Origin: Methylocystis sp.
GTDB taxonomy: Bacteria > Pseudomonadota > Alphaproteobacteria > Rhizobiales > Beijerinckiaceae
Length of the DNA stretch: 64,000 nucleotides
Direction: 5' to 3'
NCBI GenBank assembly: GCA_022843405.1
Contig: JALHNQ010000006.1
Location: 1 to 64,000 of the forward strand
Of this stretch, positions 34,720 through 41,695 are shown in pieces. The notes beneath the pieces are model-generated. The model was not told the DNA's origin. It saw only the letters and a list, made by a program, of their open reading frames with translations, and did no database searches. Within the stretch, counting starts at the first letter, position 1; every line of letters starts with the position of its first letter. The translations under genes were made by a program, and so were the position numbers.

Positions 34720-35370
34720 CGGTTCATCGAGGCGCGCGGGGCTGAGCATCCGATCGTTCTCGACAAGGAAGGCCGAGTCCTCGACGGCCGCAACCGGCTG
34801 GCCGCGTGCAAGCTCGCCGGGGTCGAGCCAAGCTTCACCACGTTCGATGGCGATGATCCTGACGGCTATGCGCTCGACACGAATATCCATCGTCGGCACA
34901 TGAAGCCGGGCGCGCGCCATCTGGTAACGGAGATGGCAAGGCGGAAGCGCAACGAAAATAGCAAAATTGCTACTTCCAAGAAGGAAATCGCCAAACAGGC
35001 TGGTGTCGACCAGATGCGCCTGTCAGAAGCCGGGCTCGTTATCGACCTTTCCATGGACGGCGACCTCGTCCGCGACGTTGTGTCCGGCGACAAGAATCTG
35101 CAGGCTGCCGCTGACATCGCCCGCGCCCGCAAGAAAGCGAAAGAGGATCGCGAGGCGAAGATCGCTCGTCTGAAAAAGGACGGTCCCGATCTCGCGAAGC
35201 TTGTCGGCGACGACGCGATGGACGTTGACGAAGCAATCGCGGCGCTCGAACTGCGAGAGCAGAAAGCCCGCGAGGAAGCCGCGCGGGCAAAGAGCGACGC
35301 CGAGCAGAAAGAGGCCGAAGAGCGGGAGCGGCGGAGCCGCCGAAGACGAATACCAATAGTTTTCAAGTAA
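34720..35370 (+). pseudogene. 5'-truncated ParB/Srx nuclease-like protein
   Basis: The open frame starts right after a stop at 34717-34719 and reads EARGAEHPIVLDKEGRVLDG, then RNRLAACKLAGVEPSFTTFD and NIHRRHMKPGARHLVTEMAR. This is the middle of a ParB-N/sulfiredoxin-type domain, with the DGRNR motif, but the first 30-40 residues and any start codon are absent. The first ATG (34900) lies after the domain's key residues. The HTH-like middle (SKKEIAKQAGVDQMRLSEAG) and an acidic/basic tail (EQKAREEAARAKSDAEQKEA) follow. The tail also looks shortened. A protein from 34900 could still be made. Confidence 0.7.
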
Positions 35371-35394
35371 TTCCTCCTACAATCCAAGTAGGAA
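35371..35394. promoter_or_regulatory. Imperfect hairpin with AGTAGGA motif
   Basis: CCTAC-AATCCAA-GTAGG forms a short stem after the truncated ParB-like frame. The AGTAGGA unit recurs twice in the next 45 bases, including in the terminator at 35416, so this may be a repeated operator or a duplicated terminator. Confidence 0.35.
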
Positions 35395-35415
35395 TGATCA
35401 TACTATTTGGCGCGC

Positions 35416-35450
35416 AAAGTAGGATGGATTGATCCTACTTTATTTTTTAT
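35416..35450 (+). terminator. Rho-independent terminator
   Basis: AAAGTAGGAT and ATCCTACTTT form a perfect 10-bp stem with a six-base loop, followed by ATTTTTTATT. It ends transcription from the truncated ParB-like region. Confidence 0.85.
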
Positions 35451-35559
35451 TGACAATTCTTGGACCGGGAGCATCATTTCGTGGCTCGGAAGAGCGGGCA
35501 GCCCCGGCGGTTGGAACGCCATGGCCGCCCTTCCCGCAACGCGAAGGAGATTTCGCATC

Positions 35560-35934
35560 ATGGGCAACGTCATTTCTATCACAACACCCCCATGTCCATC
35601 CCGCTATGACGAAGTCAAAACGGCGATGCGGTCGTATTTGTCTTTCCCCAAGGGGACGCCTGAATTTCTTGAAGCAGCAGAGCAACTTGTTCTCTACATC
35701 GAAGCCGCCTTTGAGCCTGCACAGTCGCGCGCCGAGGAACGTGCTCGGCTTTTGCTGATCCGTTTCACTTCGGATAATCCCATCGTGAATGAACGCCTAA
35801 TTGCGGCGATGCTTTTTTTCGATCGTCGACGGCCCGGCGCGGCTGACCGCATGCGCGTAGCCGAAAAACGATTCAACCAGGCCACGCGCCTCTGGGCGAT
35901 ACCTCGCCACGGCTCGGGCGTCGGAGAAGGCTAG
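35560..35934 (+). CDS. Hypothetical element protein
   Basis: A 124-residue helical protein (MGNVISITTPPCPSRYDEVK, then LSFPKGTPEFLEAAEQLVLY and EERARLLLIRFTSDNPIVNE). AAGGAG lies ten bases upstream of the chosen ATG. The late FFDRRRPGAADRMRVAEKRF is basic. No family is recognised. It stands alone after a terminator and before a gap, in the accessory part of the element. Confidence 0.5.
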   Translation: MGNVISITTPPCPSRYDEVKTAMRSYLSFPKGTPEFLEAAEQLVLYIEAAFEPAQSRAEERARLLLIRFTSDNPIVNERLIAAMLFFDRRRPGAADRMRVAEKRFNQATRLWAIPRHGSGVGEG

Positions 35935-36266
35935 AGAGTCAATTGCCGAGGCAGCGGCGGCCCGTGGTGAGCTTTTCGACTGATGGAGCGGTCTCAGAAA
36001 ACGCGCTCAGCGGGCTTCCCTGCTCGCCGTTGCCGTTCCGGCTGCGATGATGTAGAAAAACGAAAGCGATCTTCCCAAGAGATCAAGCGCCCCGACGCCG
36101 GATGTACGCGCGGGGCGTTTCCTTTTTGATGAGATTGGCTTGGCTCTTCAACGATTGCGCGCGATTGCGCCGCGCGGCAAGATTGGCCGGTCCCTTGCGA
36201 ACCCGGCCATCCCCGTGCAGCGGGAAGAAATCGAGCCGGCCGGGCAAATTAAAGCAGTAGTCAACA
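35935..36266. other. Gene-free region before the TM-GAF gene
   Basis: About 330 bases that contain a terminator (36085-36127) and the likely promoter of the TM-GAF gene. No credible coding frame is visible, and no Shine-Dalgarno is obvious before the ATG at 36267. Confidence 0.45.
36085..36127 (+). terminator. Rho-independent terminator
   Basis: AAGCGCCCCG and CGGGGCGTTT pair (one G-T) over a 16-base loop and are followed by CCTTTTT. The stem and part of the loop (CGGATGTA) match the chromosomal hairpin at 19828-19866. Confidence 0.75.
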
Positions 36267-37232
36267 ATGGATGATATTGCGGAGCACAAGAAATGGCTAA
36301 AAGAGACGACGCATAATCATCTGAAGCGTTCTTCTCAGTGGCGCCGCCGAATTAAGATTGGACTAGTTCTTGTCGGCGCATTTGTCGCTGCCGGTGCCGG
36401 AGCGGCCGCAAATTTGATTGATGTATCAATCAAGTGGCCGTTTTACGCGTGCCAGATCCTCGGGGGATTGATGGTTCTCGCCGGCGGCGCTGTTATGGAA
36501 TTCATAGACGAAGGTGCGGCGGACGCCATTCAAAGGGCAAATCTCCTTTCTGATGCTGTCGGAGAGCGCGATCGACAAATTTCTTCGCTCGAAGTGGACT
36601 TCGTGTGGTTTACGCGACTTTATGCGACGGCTCGCGCATTGCGCGACATCGTCGAGGACGTAATTTCTGCCAATTCTAATGCGATCGACGTCAAGCAACA
36701 TTTCGCTGCCATGTTGGACGTAGTCGTTGCCGATAAATCCACGTTGTTTGGAATTGATTCAGACCGCTGGAATTTCGCCGTTTATATCTTTAATCCCGAA
36801 ACGGGAAAACTCGAATGTTTGGCTTGTCGACGTCCTATCCGGGCCGAAGAGGATGCGTCGCATCGGTCGTGGAGTCCTGGAGAAGGGCACGTCGGAGTCG
36901 CGTTCCAAACCCAGCGCGAGATCGTAGCGGGAGATACTTCGGCACCGGAGGCGCGAGCGCTTTTTGATTCTCCCGACATCGCGCGCCGTGACGAGGATCG
37001 GAAGCGTTACAGGTCAATAGCCTCGCTTCCGATCCGCCTTACAGGCGACCCCATAAGGGGCATATTAGTCGCAACTAGCGATATTCCTTGCAGATTCCGA
37101 TTTCGCCAGAAGGGCGAAGAAACCGCAATAGACCCTATCGAGCCCCTGAGAATTTTGGCAAGCGCTCTTGCTTTCGCCATGAAAGCGGCCGATCTTCAAA
37201 AAGCGGTCGAAGGACCCGCGAATCATGAATGA
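36267..37232 (+). CDS. Two-helix membrane protein with GAF-like domain
   Basis: A 321-residue protein. A basic N-terminus (KKWLKETTHNHLKRSSQWRR) precedes two membrane helices (about 30-52: IGLVLVGAFVAAGAGAAANL; about 58-78: FYACQILGGLMVLAGGAVME). A linker helix follows, then a GAF-type domain (about 150-300) with WNFAVYIFNPETGKLECLAC, SPGEGHVGVAFQTQREIVAG and YRSIASLPIRL...GILVATS. No catalytic domain is attached, so the GAF may bind a ligand and signal through the membrane part. It is followed by a small overlapping gene. The pair sits in the accessory zone of the element, where defence or lysogenic conversion genes are common. No defence family is recognised. GC is lower than in the chromosome around it. 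Confidence 0.75.
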   Translation: MDDIAEHKKWLKETTHNHLKRSSQWRRRIKIGLVLVGAFVAAGAGAAANLIDVSIKWPFYACQILGGLMVLAGGAVMEFIDEGAADAIQRANLLSDAVGERDRQISSLEVDFVWFTRLYATARALRDIVEDVISANSNAIDVKQHFAAMLDVVVADKSTLFGIDSDRWNFAVYIFNPETGKLECLACRRPIRAEEDASHRSWSPGEGHVGVAFQTQREIVAGDTSAPEARALFDSPDIARRDEDRKRYRSIASLPIRLTGDPIRGILVATSDIPCRFRFRQKGEETAIDPIEPLRILASALAFAMKAADLQKAVEGPANHE

Positions 37233-37437
37233 GACCAAAGTCAAGGAATGGCCGAAATCAGATATTGAGACGCTGGACCGAGAAATCGGGACCAGGCTCC
37301 ATCGCTTGGCTAAAGGAAACGCCTCGTCGCAAGACGTCAGCGAGGCCAGCGCACTTATTCGCGAGCGTGCCGATTTCATGATGCCAGGCATTTTTGAGCG
37401 CTTGCATATTCGCGCGGCTAAGAAGCCAGTTAACTAG
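37225..37437 (+). CDS. Small partner protein of the TM-GAF gene
   Basis: A 70-residue charged helical protein (MNETKVKEWPKSDIETLDRE, LHRLAKGNASSQDVSEASAL, IRERADFMMPGIFERLHIRA). It overlaps the stop of the TM-GAF gene by eight bases, so the two are translated together. The family is unknown; it could regulate or neutralise the membrane protein. Confidence 0.6.
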   Translation: MNETKVKEWPKSDIETLDREIGTRLHRLAKGNASSQDVSEASALIRERADFMMPGIFERLHIRAAKKPVN

Positions 37438-37568
37438 GCTCCGCCGCGGTCCACCTAACGCGCATGCGCCGTCACCAGCGCGCTATCCTTGTTGTCCAAC
37501 CACGTCCAGCCTGACCGGCGACGACCGGGCTTTGTCACGCCGACGTCCACGTCGCCAGTTCCGCGCCT

Positions 37569-37776
37569 TCAGCGCTTCGCTTCCGCCGTCAGCGCCCTTG
37601 CAATCGTCTGCGCTACGATCTTGGCGTCGGCGCCGGATAGGCGGGACGAGTCTCCGCCGGCTGGGATCTTCCTCGAAATAGACGTAGGCCAAGGCGACGC
37701 CGCCGGCATCTTCTACGACGAAGGCCTCGGCGGCCTTGCGGATCCGCAGGGGCAGGGCGTAGGGCGTGCGCGTCAT
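37569..37776 (-). pseudogene. Frameshifted small conserved hypothetical gene
   Basis: One frame gives MTRTPYALPLRIRKAAEAFV, then VEDAGGVALAYVYFEEDPSR, and the next frame continues KIPAGGDSSRLSGADAKIVA, then QTIARALTAEAKR and a stop at 37569-37571. Together they match the pattern of a short Rhizobiales protein (PPxRIxxxAExFxVxDAxGxALAYVYFE...EARxIAxxIA). The join lies near 37675-37685 and needs a one-base change. It could be a sequencing error or true decay. Confidence 0.6.
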
Positions 37777-37814
37777 CTCTTCCAGCGCTCGAGGAACTCG
37801 TTTAGCCTGCGCTC

Positions 37815-37964
37815 ATGGGATGGCGTGGGCAAGACAACCGGGACCGTGACGCCGAGCGCGAGTGGCGCAAGATGCCACTTCGCGAGCGCTACGACTGGCC
37901 GAGCATGGCGCTGTTCGTGATCTTTCTTGCCGCATTCACTTATGCGCTTTGGCGTGGCGGATAG
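37815..37964 (+). CDS. Small membrane protein (49 aa)
   Basis: The frame reads MGWRGQDNRDRDAEREWRKM, then PLRERYDWPSMALFVIFLAA and FTYALWRGG: a charged cytoplasmic start and one C-terminal helix. Its stop is directly followed by the ATG of the next gene, so it is the first gene of a three-gene unit with the secreted protein and the nuclease. No family is recognised. Confidence 0.5.
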   Translation: MGWRGQDNRDRDAEREWRKMPLRERYDWPSMALFVIFLAAFTYALWRGG

Positions 37965-38240
37965 ATGCGCGCGGCGCTTTTCTTCGCTTCCGTTCTCTTA
38001 TCCTGCGTTGGCGCCATCCCGCAGACGGAGGCCTGCAGCGGCTGCGGCTGTCGGGGTGGCCCCGGTTATCGGGCGCCCGACGGCCGCTGTGTTGGTTGGG
38101 CGGATATCGGCCGCAAGTGCGGAAGTCCGCCGGAAACACGATGCACGCCCGAGGGTCCAAATGCAGGCGCCGCAGCAGCCGCCAAATTCGGACTGAAGGC
38201 GATCGAATCGAAGCAACCAAAGGAGGTCGCGCCAAAGTGA
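37965..38240 (+). CDS. Small secreted cysteine-rich protein
   Basis: A 91-residue protein with a signal peptide (MRAALFFASVLLSCVGAIPQ) and a compact Cys/Gly-rich part (CSGCGCRGGPGYRAPDGRCV, then WADIGRKCGSPPETRCTPEG), with seven Cys in the mature part. The C-terminal end is Ala/Lys-rich. It overlaps the start of the nuclease gene (GTGA). It may be a partner, inhibitor or cofactor of the nuclease; this is inferred from gene order. Confidence 0.6.
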   Translation: MRAALFFASVLLSCVGAIPQTEACSGCGCRGGPGYRAPDGRCVGWADIGRKCGSPPETRCTPEGPNAGAAAAAKFGLKAIESKQPKEVAPK

Positions 38241-38725
38241 TTGCTCCGATGAAACGGATCATCATCCCCATCTTAGCGGCGACCATTTCAAGCGCCGCGC
38301 TCGCCGACATCGTGGGCCGCGCCTCGGTCATCGACGGCGACACGATCGAAATTCATGGACAGCGCATTAGGCTTCACGGCATCGACGCGCCCGAGAAAGG
38401 ACAGCCCTGCTTTGACTCCTTTGGCAAGTCCTATCGCTGCGGCCAGATTGCCGCGATGGCTCTAGACGAGTTCATCGGCGCGTCGCCTGTCACTTGCCGC
38501 GAGCGAGACATAGACCGCTACGGCCGCATCGTCGCCGCATGCGCCGTGCGCGGCGTCGACATCGAGGCTTGGCTTGTTCGAAACGGGCATGCCTTCGCAT
38601 ATCGTCGCTATTCGAGCGACCACATCGGCGCCGAACAGGAAGCGAAGAACGCAAAGAGAGGAGTGTGGGCCGGCTCGGCTCAACCGCCTTGGGAATGGAG
38701 AAAAGATCGTCGCGGAGGCTTGTAG
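38237..38725 (+). CDS. Secreted thermonuclease-like protein (SNase fold)
   Basis: A 162-residue exported nuclease. The signal sequence (MKRIIIPILAATISSAALA) follows four leader residues from a GTG start, chosen because AAGGAGG lies ten bases upstream; the ATG at 38249 is an alternative. The domain has SVIDGDTIEIHGQRIRLHGI, DAPEKGQPC, then RERDIDRYGRIVAACAVRG, matching the staphylococcal nuclease calcium and catalytic sites (Asp-Asp, Arg and Glu). Homologues on mobile elements often degrade extracellular or incoming DNA. Confidence 0.88.
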   Translation: MIAPMKRIIIPILAATISSAALADIVGRASVIDGDTIEIHGQRIRLHGIDAPEKGQPCFDSFGKSYRCGQIAAMALDEFIGASPVTCRERDIDRYGRIVAACAVRGVDIEAWLVRNGHAFAYRRYSSDHIGAEQEAKNAKRGVWAGSAQPPWEWRKDRRGGL

Positions 38726-38735
38726 CTCCCATCGC

Positions 38736-38764
38736 AGCCCGGCCGGCGATGACCGGGCTTTTTC
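38736..38764 (+). terminator. Rho-independent terminator of the nuclease operon
   Basis: AGCCCGG and CCGGGCT form the stem, with a ten-base loop, followed by TTTTTC. It begins 11 bases after the nuclease stop. Confidence 0.85.
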
Positions 38765-38791
38765 GTGCTGACAGGGGCCGAAGCTCTCTGT

Positions 38792-39061
38792 TCAGGGGCG
38801 AGCATCCACGTCGGCACTTGTCACAAGAACGGAACCGTCTCGCTGGATCTTCTTTGCGTCGTACTTTTCACTCGCGATACTTTCGATGATCGATCGCTGT
38901 CGTTCAAAGATCGCCATGTGCCCGTCAGTCGCCCGCGGCTCCCAGTCCTCGAGTGCCTCGTGAGAGACCCACACGGTCACGGGATCTGTTCCGTCCTTCA
39001 TACCGAACCCGATTCGAAATAGGTCAGGGAAGCCGTTTTCGTCACCACTAACGAGGGGCAT
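38792..39061 (-). CDS. DUF1488-like small protein
   Basis: An 89-residue protein (MPLVSGDENGFPDLFRIGFG, then MKDGTDPVTVWVSHEALEDW) that resembles the DUF1488 pattern of a short beta part followed by a helix, with a charged tail (ERQRSIIESIASEKYDAKKI). GAGG precedes the start. It is the last gene of the element before attR and faces inward. Confidence 0.55.
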   Translation of the reverse strand: MPLVSGDENGFPDLFRIGFGMKDGTDPVTVWVSHEALEDWEPRATDGHMAIFERQRSIIESIASEKYDAKKIQRDGSVLVTSADVDARP

Positions 39062-39087
39062 TTTCTCAATCCTCAAAGCTCGGCCAA

Positions 39088-39109
39088 TTGATACCCAGAT
39101 CGATACCCC
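39088..39109. promoter_or_regulatory. Inverted GGGGTATC double site near attR
   Basis: Two GATACCC units (TTGATACCCAGAT, then CGATACCCC) form an inverted near-copy of 29060-29079, with one extra base. They lie 52 bases inside attR. They fit arm-type integrase binding sites, as inferred from position and repetition. Confidence 0.45.
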
Positions 39110-39160
39110 AAAGTGAGATCACCACCAAAATCCTACGCGTTTTTCACTTATCATATTGAT

Positions 39161-39212
39161 TTCACTGGTGCCGGTTGCAGGATTCGAACCCGCGACCTAC
39201 TGATTACAAATC
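39161..39212. repeat. attR: direct repeat within intact tRNA-Thr
   Basis: The second 52-bp copy, identical to 24460-24511. It supplies the 3' half, discriminator and CCA of the intact tRNA-Thr gene, so integration restored the gene. Confidence 0.95.
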
Positions 39213-39241
39213 AGTTGCTCTACCAGCTGAGCTAAACCGGC
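39166..39241 (-). tRNA. tRNA-Thr (anticodon UGU)
   Basis: A complete cloverleaf on the minus strand: GCCGGTT/AACCGGC acceptor, D-arm GCTCAGCTGGTAGAGC, anticodon stem CTGAT with loop TTTGTAA (anticodon TGT), T-arm GCGGGTTCGAATCCTGC, discriminator A and an encoded CCA. Its 3' half lies in attR. Confidence 0.97.
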
Positions 39242-39321
39242 CAGTGGCGTCCTTGGGGCGCGTCGCGCGATCTCTCTATGCGTCGAAGCCGGCGGAGAGG
39301 TCAATCCCGCGCCCGGCGCTC

Positions 39322-40134
39322 CTATCCAAGCCGCATCGTCGCGACGCTCAGAGCGGCGGCGCAGGCGTTTGACACGTTGAGACTCTTGATCGGCCCCGGA
39401 AGATCGAGCCGCGCGACGGCGTCGCAGCGCTCGCGGGTGAGACGGCGCAGGCCTTTGCCTTCGGCGCCGAGCGCCAGCACGAGCGGCTTCGACAGCGCGA
39501 CGGTCGAGAGCGATTCGGCGCCTTCTGAATCCAGACCGATGCGGGCGTAGCCGCGCTCGGCGAACGCGTCGAGCGCGCGCGCGAGATTGACCACGGAAAC
39601 GACCGTCACCAATTCCAGAGCGCCCGACGCCGCCTTGGCGAGCGCACCGGAAAATTCCGGGCTGTGACGCTCGGTGACGATCACCGCGTCGACATTGAAG
39701 GCGCAGGCCGTGCGCAGAATGGCGCCGACATTGTGCGGGTCGGTGATCTGATCGAGCGCCAGAACGATTCCGCTGACGCTGACGATGTCGGAAATATCCG
39801 CTTCCGGCAGCGGACGCGCTTCGAGCATCAGGCCTTGATGCACAGCCTCGGCGCCGAGGCGGCGCTCGAGATCGCAAGATTCGACGAGGCGCGGCTCGAG
39901 ACCCGCCGCGGCGGCGAGATCCCTGATGCGCGGCAGCGCCGTTTCGGTCGCGTAAAGCGTCAGCAGCTTGCGCCTGCGCGCGGTCAGCGCGGCGCGCACC
40001 GGATGCGCGCCGTAAAGCGCGACGAGATCGGGCGAGGCGGGGCGGAACACACCGCGCGCCTCGGCCGGCGGGGCGGGGGCGCGGCGGCCCCTTTCAGGCG
40101 CGCTGCGATCTTTCGGCGGCGGCCGGCGGGTCAT
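39322..40134 (-). CDS. rlmB: 23S rRNA 2'-O-ribose methyltransferase RlmB-like (SPOUT/TrmH)
   Basis: A 270-residue SPOUT methyltransferase. The substrate-binding N-terminal domain starts [20 protein letters not shown], and the knotted catalytic domain has [40 protein letters not shown] and [14 protein letters not shown], the three TrmH motifs. The N-terminus is preceded by a basic, Pro-rich leader ([20 protein letters not shown]). By length and motifs this is the group that methylates G2251 of 23S rRNA; a tRNA-directed paralogue cannot be ruled out. The start overlaps ispE's stop by four bases. Confidence 0.88.
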   Translation of the reverse strand: MTRRPPPKDRSAPERGRRAPAPPAEARGVFRPASPDLVALYGAHPVRAALTARRRKLLTLYATETALPRIRDLAAAAGLEPRLVESCDLERRLGAEAVHQGLMLEARPLPEADISDIVSVSGIVLALDQITDPHNVGAILRTACAFNVDAVIVTERHSPEFSGALAKAASGALELVTVVSVVNLARALDAFAERGYARIGLDSEGAESLSTVALSKPLVLALGAEGKGLRRLTRERCDAVARLDLPGPIKSLNVSNACAAALSVATMRLG

Positions 40135-40997
40135 CTCAGCAGCGCCGTCTTGACCCACCATCCGGGATGTTGGGCGCGAATGACTCGGGCCGCGCGGACG
40201 GCGTCGCGCCGCGTCGCAAACAGCGCGAAACATGTCGCGCCGGAGCCCGACATGCGCGCGAGCCTGCAGCCGCGCGCGGCGCGCAGAATAGCGAGCGCGT
40301 CGACGATCACCGGCGCTTGCAGGCAGGCGGCGTCTTCAAGGTCGTTGCGGCACTTTGCAAGCGCGGCGAGGAGTTCCGCTGCGCTCGGCTCTACGCCGAT
40401 CTCCACATGCGCGGCGCCGCCGCGTGACGCGCCCGGCTGCAGTCCGAGCGCGGCGAAGACCGGCGCCGTCGCGACGGGAACGCCAGGATTGATCAGCGCC
40501 ACCGGCAGCGGCGGAAGTTCGATCGGCGCGCCGAGACTTTCGCCGGCGCCGCGCATCATGCGCGCCCGCGCTTCAAGGCAGACCGGCACATCCGAGCCGA
40601 CGGAGGACGCGACCGCGCGAATGCGCGGATCGTCGAGCGCAAGATCATTGGCTTTCGCCAAAAGGCGCAGCGCTGCGGCCGCATCCGACGAGCCGCCGCC
40701 GACGCCGGCCGCCACGGGCAGCCTCTTCTCAAGTCGGAACCGTCCCAGCCGCAGGCCCTTGATTTCTTCGGCGAGCGTCCGCGCGGCGCGCAGCACGAGA
40801 TTGTCGTCGCCGGCGCCGGCGGCCGAGGACGTCGGTCCCCATATGTCGAGCGACAGCGCCTCGCCCGGCGTGAGGGACAATTTGTCGCCCGCCCCGGAAA
40901 AGGCGACGAGGCTTTCGAGGTCGTGATAGCCATCCTGCCGGCGGCCGCGCACATGAAGCGTGAGATTGATTTTCGCGGGGGCGCGCGTCGTCAGCAT
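40131..40997 (-). CDS. ispE: 4-diphosphocytidyl-2-C-methyl-D-erythritol kinase
   Basis: A 288-residue GHMP kinase of the MEP isoprenoid pathway. It phosphorylates CDP-ME to its 2-phosphate. [20 protein letters not shown] is the start motif, [20 protein letters not shown] is the ATP-binding GHMP loop and [14 protein letters not shown] is the third motif. The neighbour rlmB overlaps its end, so both lie in one operon on the minus strand. Confidence 0.95.
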   Translation of the reverse strand: MLTTRAPAKINLTLHVRGRRQDGYHDLESLVAFSGAGDKLSLTPGEALSLDIWGPTSSAAGAGDDNLVLRAARTLAEEIKGLRLGRFRLEKRLPVAAGVGGGSSDAAAALRLLAKANDLALDDPRIRAVASSVGSDVPVCLEARARMMRGAGESLGAPIELPPLPVALINPGVPVATAPVFAALGLQPGASRGGAAHVEIGVEPSAAELLAALAKCRNDLEDAACLQAPVIVDALAILRAARGCRLARMSGSGATCFALFATRRDAVRAARVIRAQHPGWWVKTALLR

Positions 40998-41044
40998 CGA
41001 ACCCCGGGCCTCCGCATATGGGGAAATCGCGGAGCCTCTCAAAT

Positions 41045-41119
41045 TGGAGCGGGCGAAGGGATTCGAACCCTCGACCCCAACCTTGGCAAGGTTGTGCTCT
41101 ACCCCTGAGCTACACCCGC
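41045..41119 (-). tRNA. tRNA-Gly (anticodon GCC)
   Basis: The minus strand gives GCGGGTG/CGCCCGC-type acceptor stem, D-arm GCTCAGGGGTAGAGC, anticodon loop TTGCCAA (GCC), T-arm GAGGGTTCGAATCCC and an encoded CCA at 41045-41047. Confidence 0.96.
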
Positions 41120-41695
41120 ATCCGTCGCGCCGGGTCAGCGTTTGGCCGAACCGTCGCGGGCGCCGTTATGCCGGAAACGAATTTGCTTTGCAACTGGACG
41201 ATACGGCGCGTCGGGTGTCGCCATTCGCGCTTGGCGCCCTGACGAAGACTTTGGTCCTAGAGAAGGCTCCCCGGACCCCAGTCCTGTCGTCGGTTCCATC
41301 CCATGTCCGCCCGATTTGTGTAGACCGCCGATCATTCAACGATCGACGAGTTGCGTCATGCCACGCGTACCGTGGGGAGATGCTGCGCATATACGAAAAA
41401 ATGGGCGACAACAAAAGTCGAGTTTCACAACTTACAACCGATCTTGAAAGTTTGGATTCATGAATAAGACGTTGCGCGCATCATGCCTAAGCGCCTGATG
41501 CGCGCAACGTCTTTATTATGTTCCCAAATCTTTTAGATTGTCTCTGCAATCCGCTTTTTGACGAGCGGCTGCAAATCGTACGCAGCGCTCTCCAGTTTCG
41601 TACCCGGCGAATGCGCCTGCTCCTTGACGAAGAACAGATTCCAATTTAGTGTTAGGCACAGTCGTGAGTAATATGGATCTGTCGTTGTGCACTAT
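41120..41695. other. Region without a firm gene between tRNA-Gly and the patatin gene
   Basis: About 575 bases. A plus-strand frame ends ...LRIYEKMGDNKSRVSQLTTD, LESLDS (stop at 41461-41463), and a minus-strand frame ends ...FAGYETGERCVRFAAARQKA, DCRDNLKDLGT (stop at 41516-41518). Neither has a convincing start or known family, and both look like ends of lost genes. A strong hairpin lies exactly between the two stops. The direct repeat ATATGGATC (about 41672 and 41694) flanks the patatin gene start. Confidence 0.4.
41466..41513. terminator. 18-bp perfect hairpin, probably a bidirectional terminator
   Basis: AAGACGTTGCGCGCATCA and its exact inverse pair around a 12-base loop. Plus-strand reading is followed by TATTATG and minus-strand reading by TATTC. 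It lies 2 bases from the stop codon of each convergent frame. Confidence 0.65.

Larger units (their letters stand above)
24460..39212. mobile_element. Integrated phage-derived element in tRNA-Thr(UGU), 14.75 kb
   Basis: The element is bounded by 52-bp perfect direct repeats (24460-24511 and 39161-39212) that match the 3' half of the tRNA-Thr gene, from the anticodon loop to beyond the CCA end. A tyrosine integrase starts 214 bases inside the left repeat. The content is: integrase, small gene, AlpA-like regulator, replication protein with internal iterons, small and large terminase, portal, a gp10-like tail-completion protein, accessory genes. No major capsid, protease, tail or lysis gene is recognised. 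It is either a decayed prophage or a phage satellite. Confidence 0.93.
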
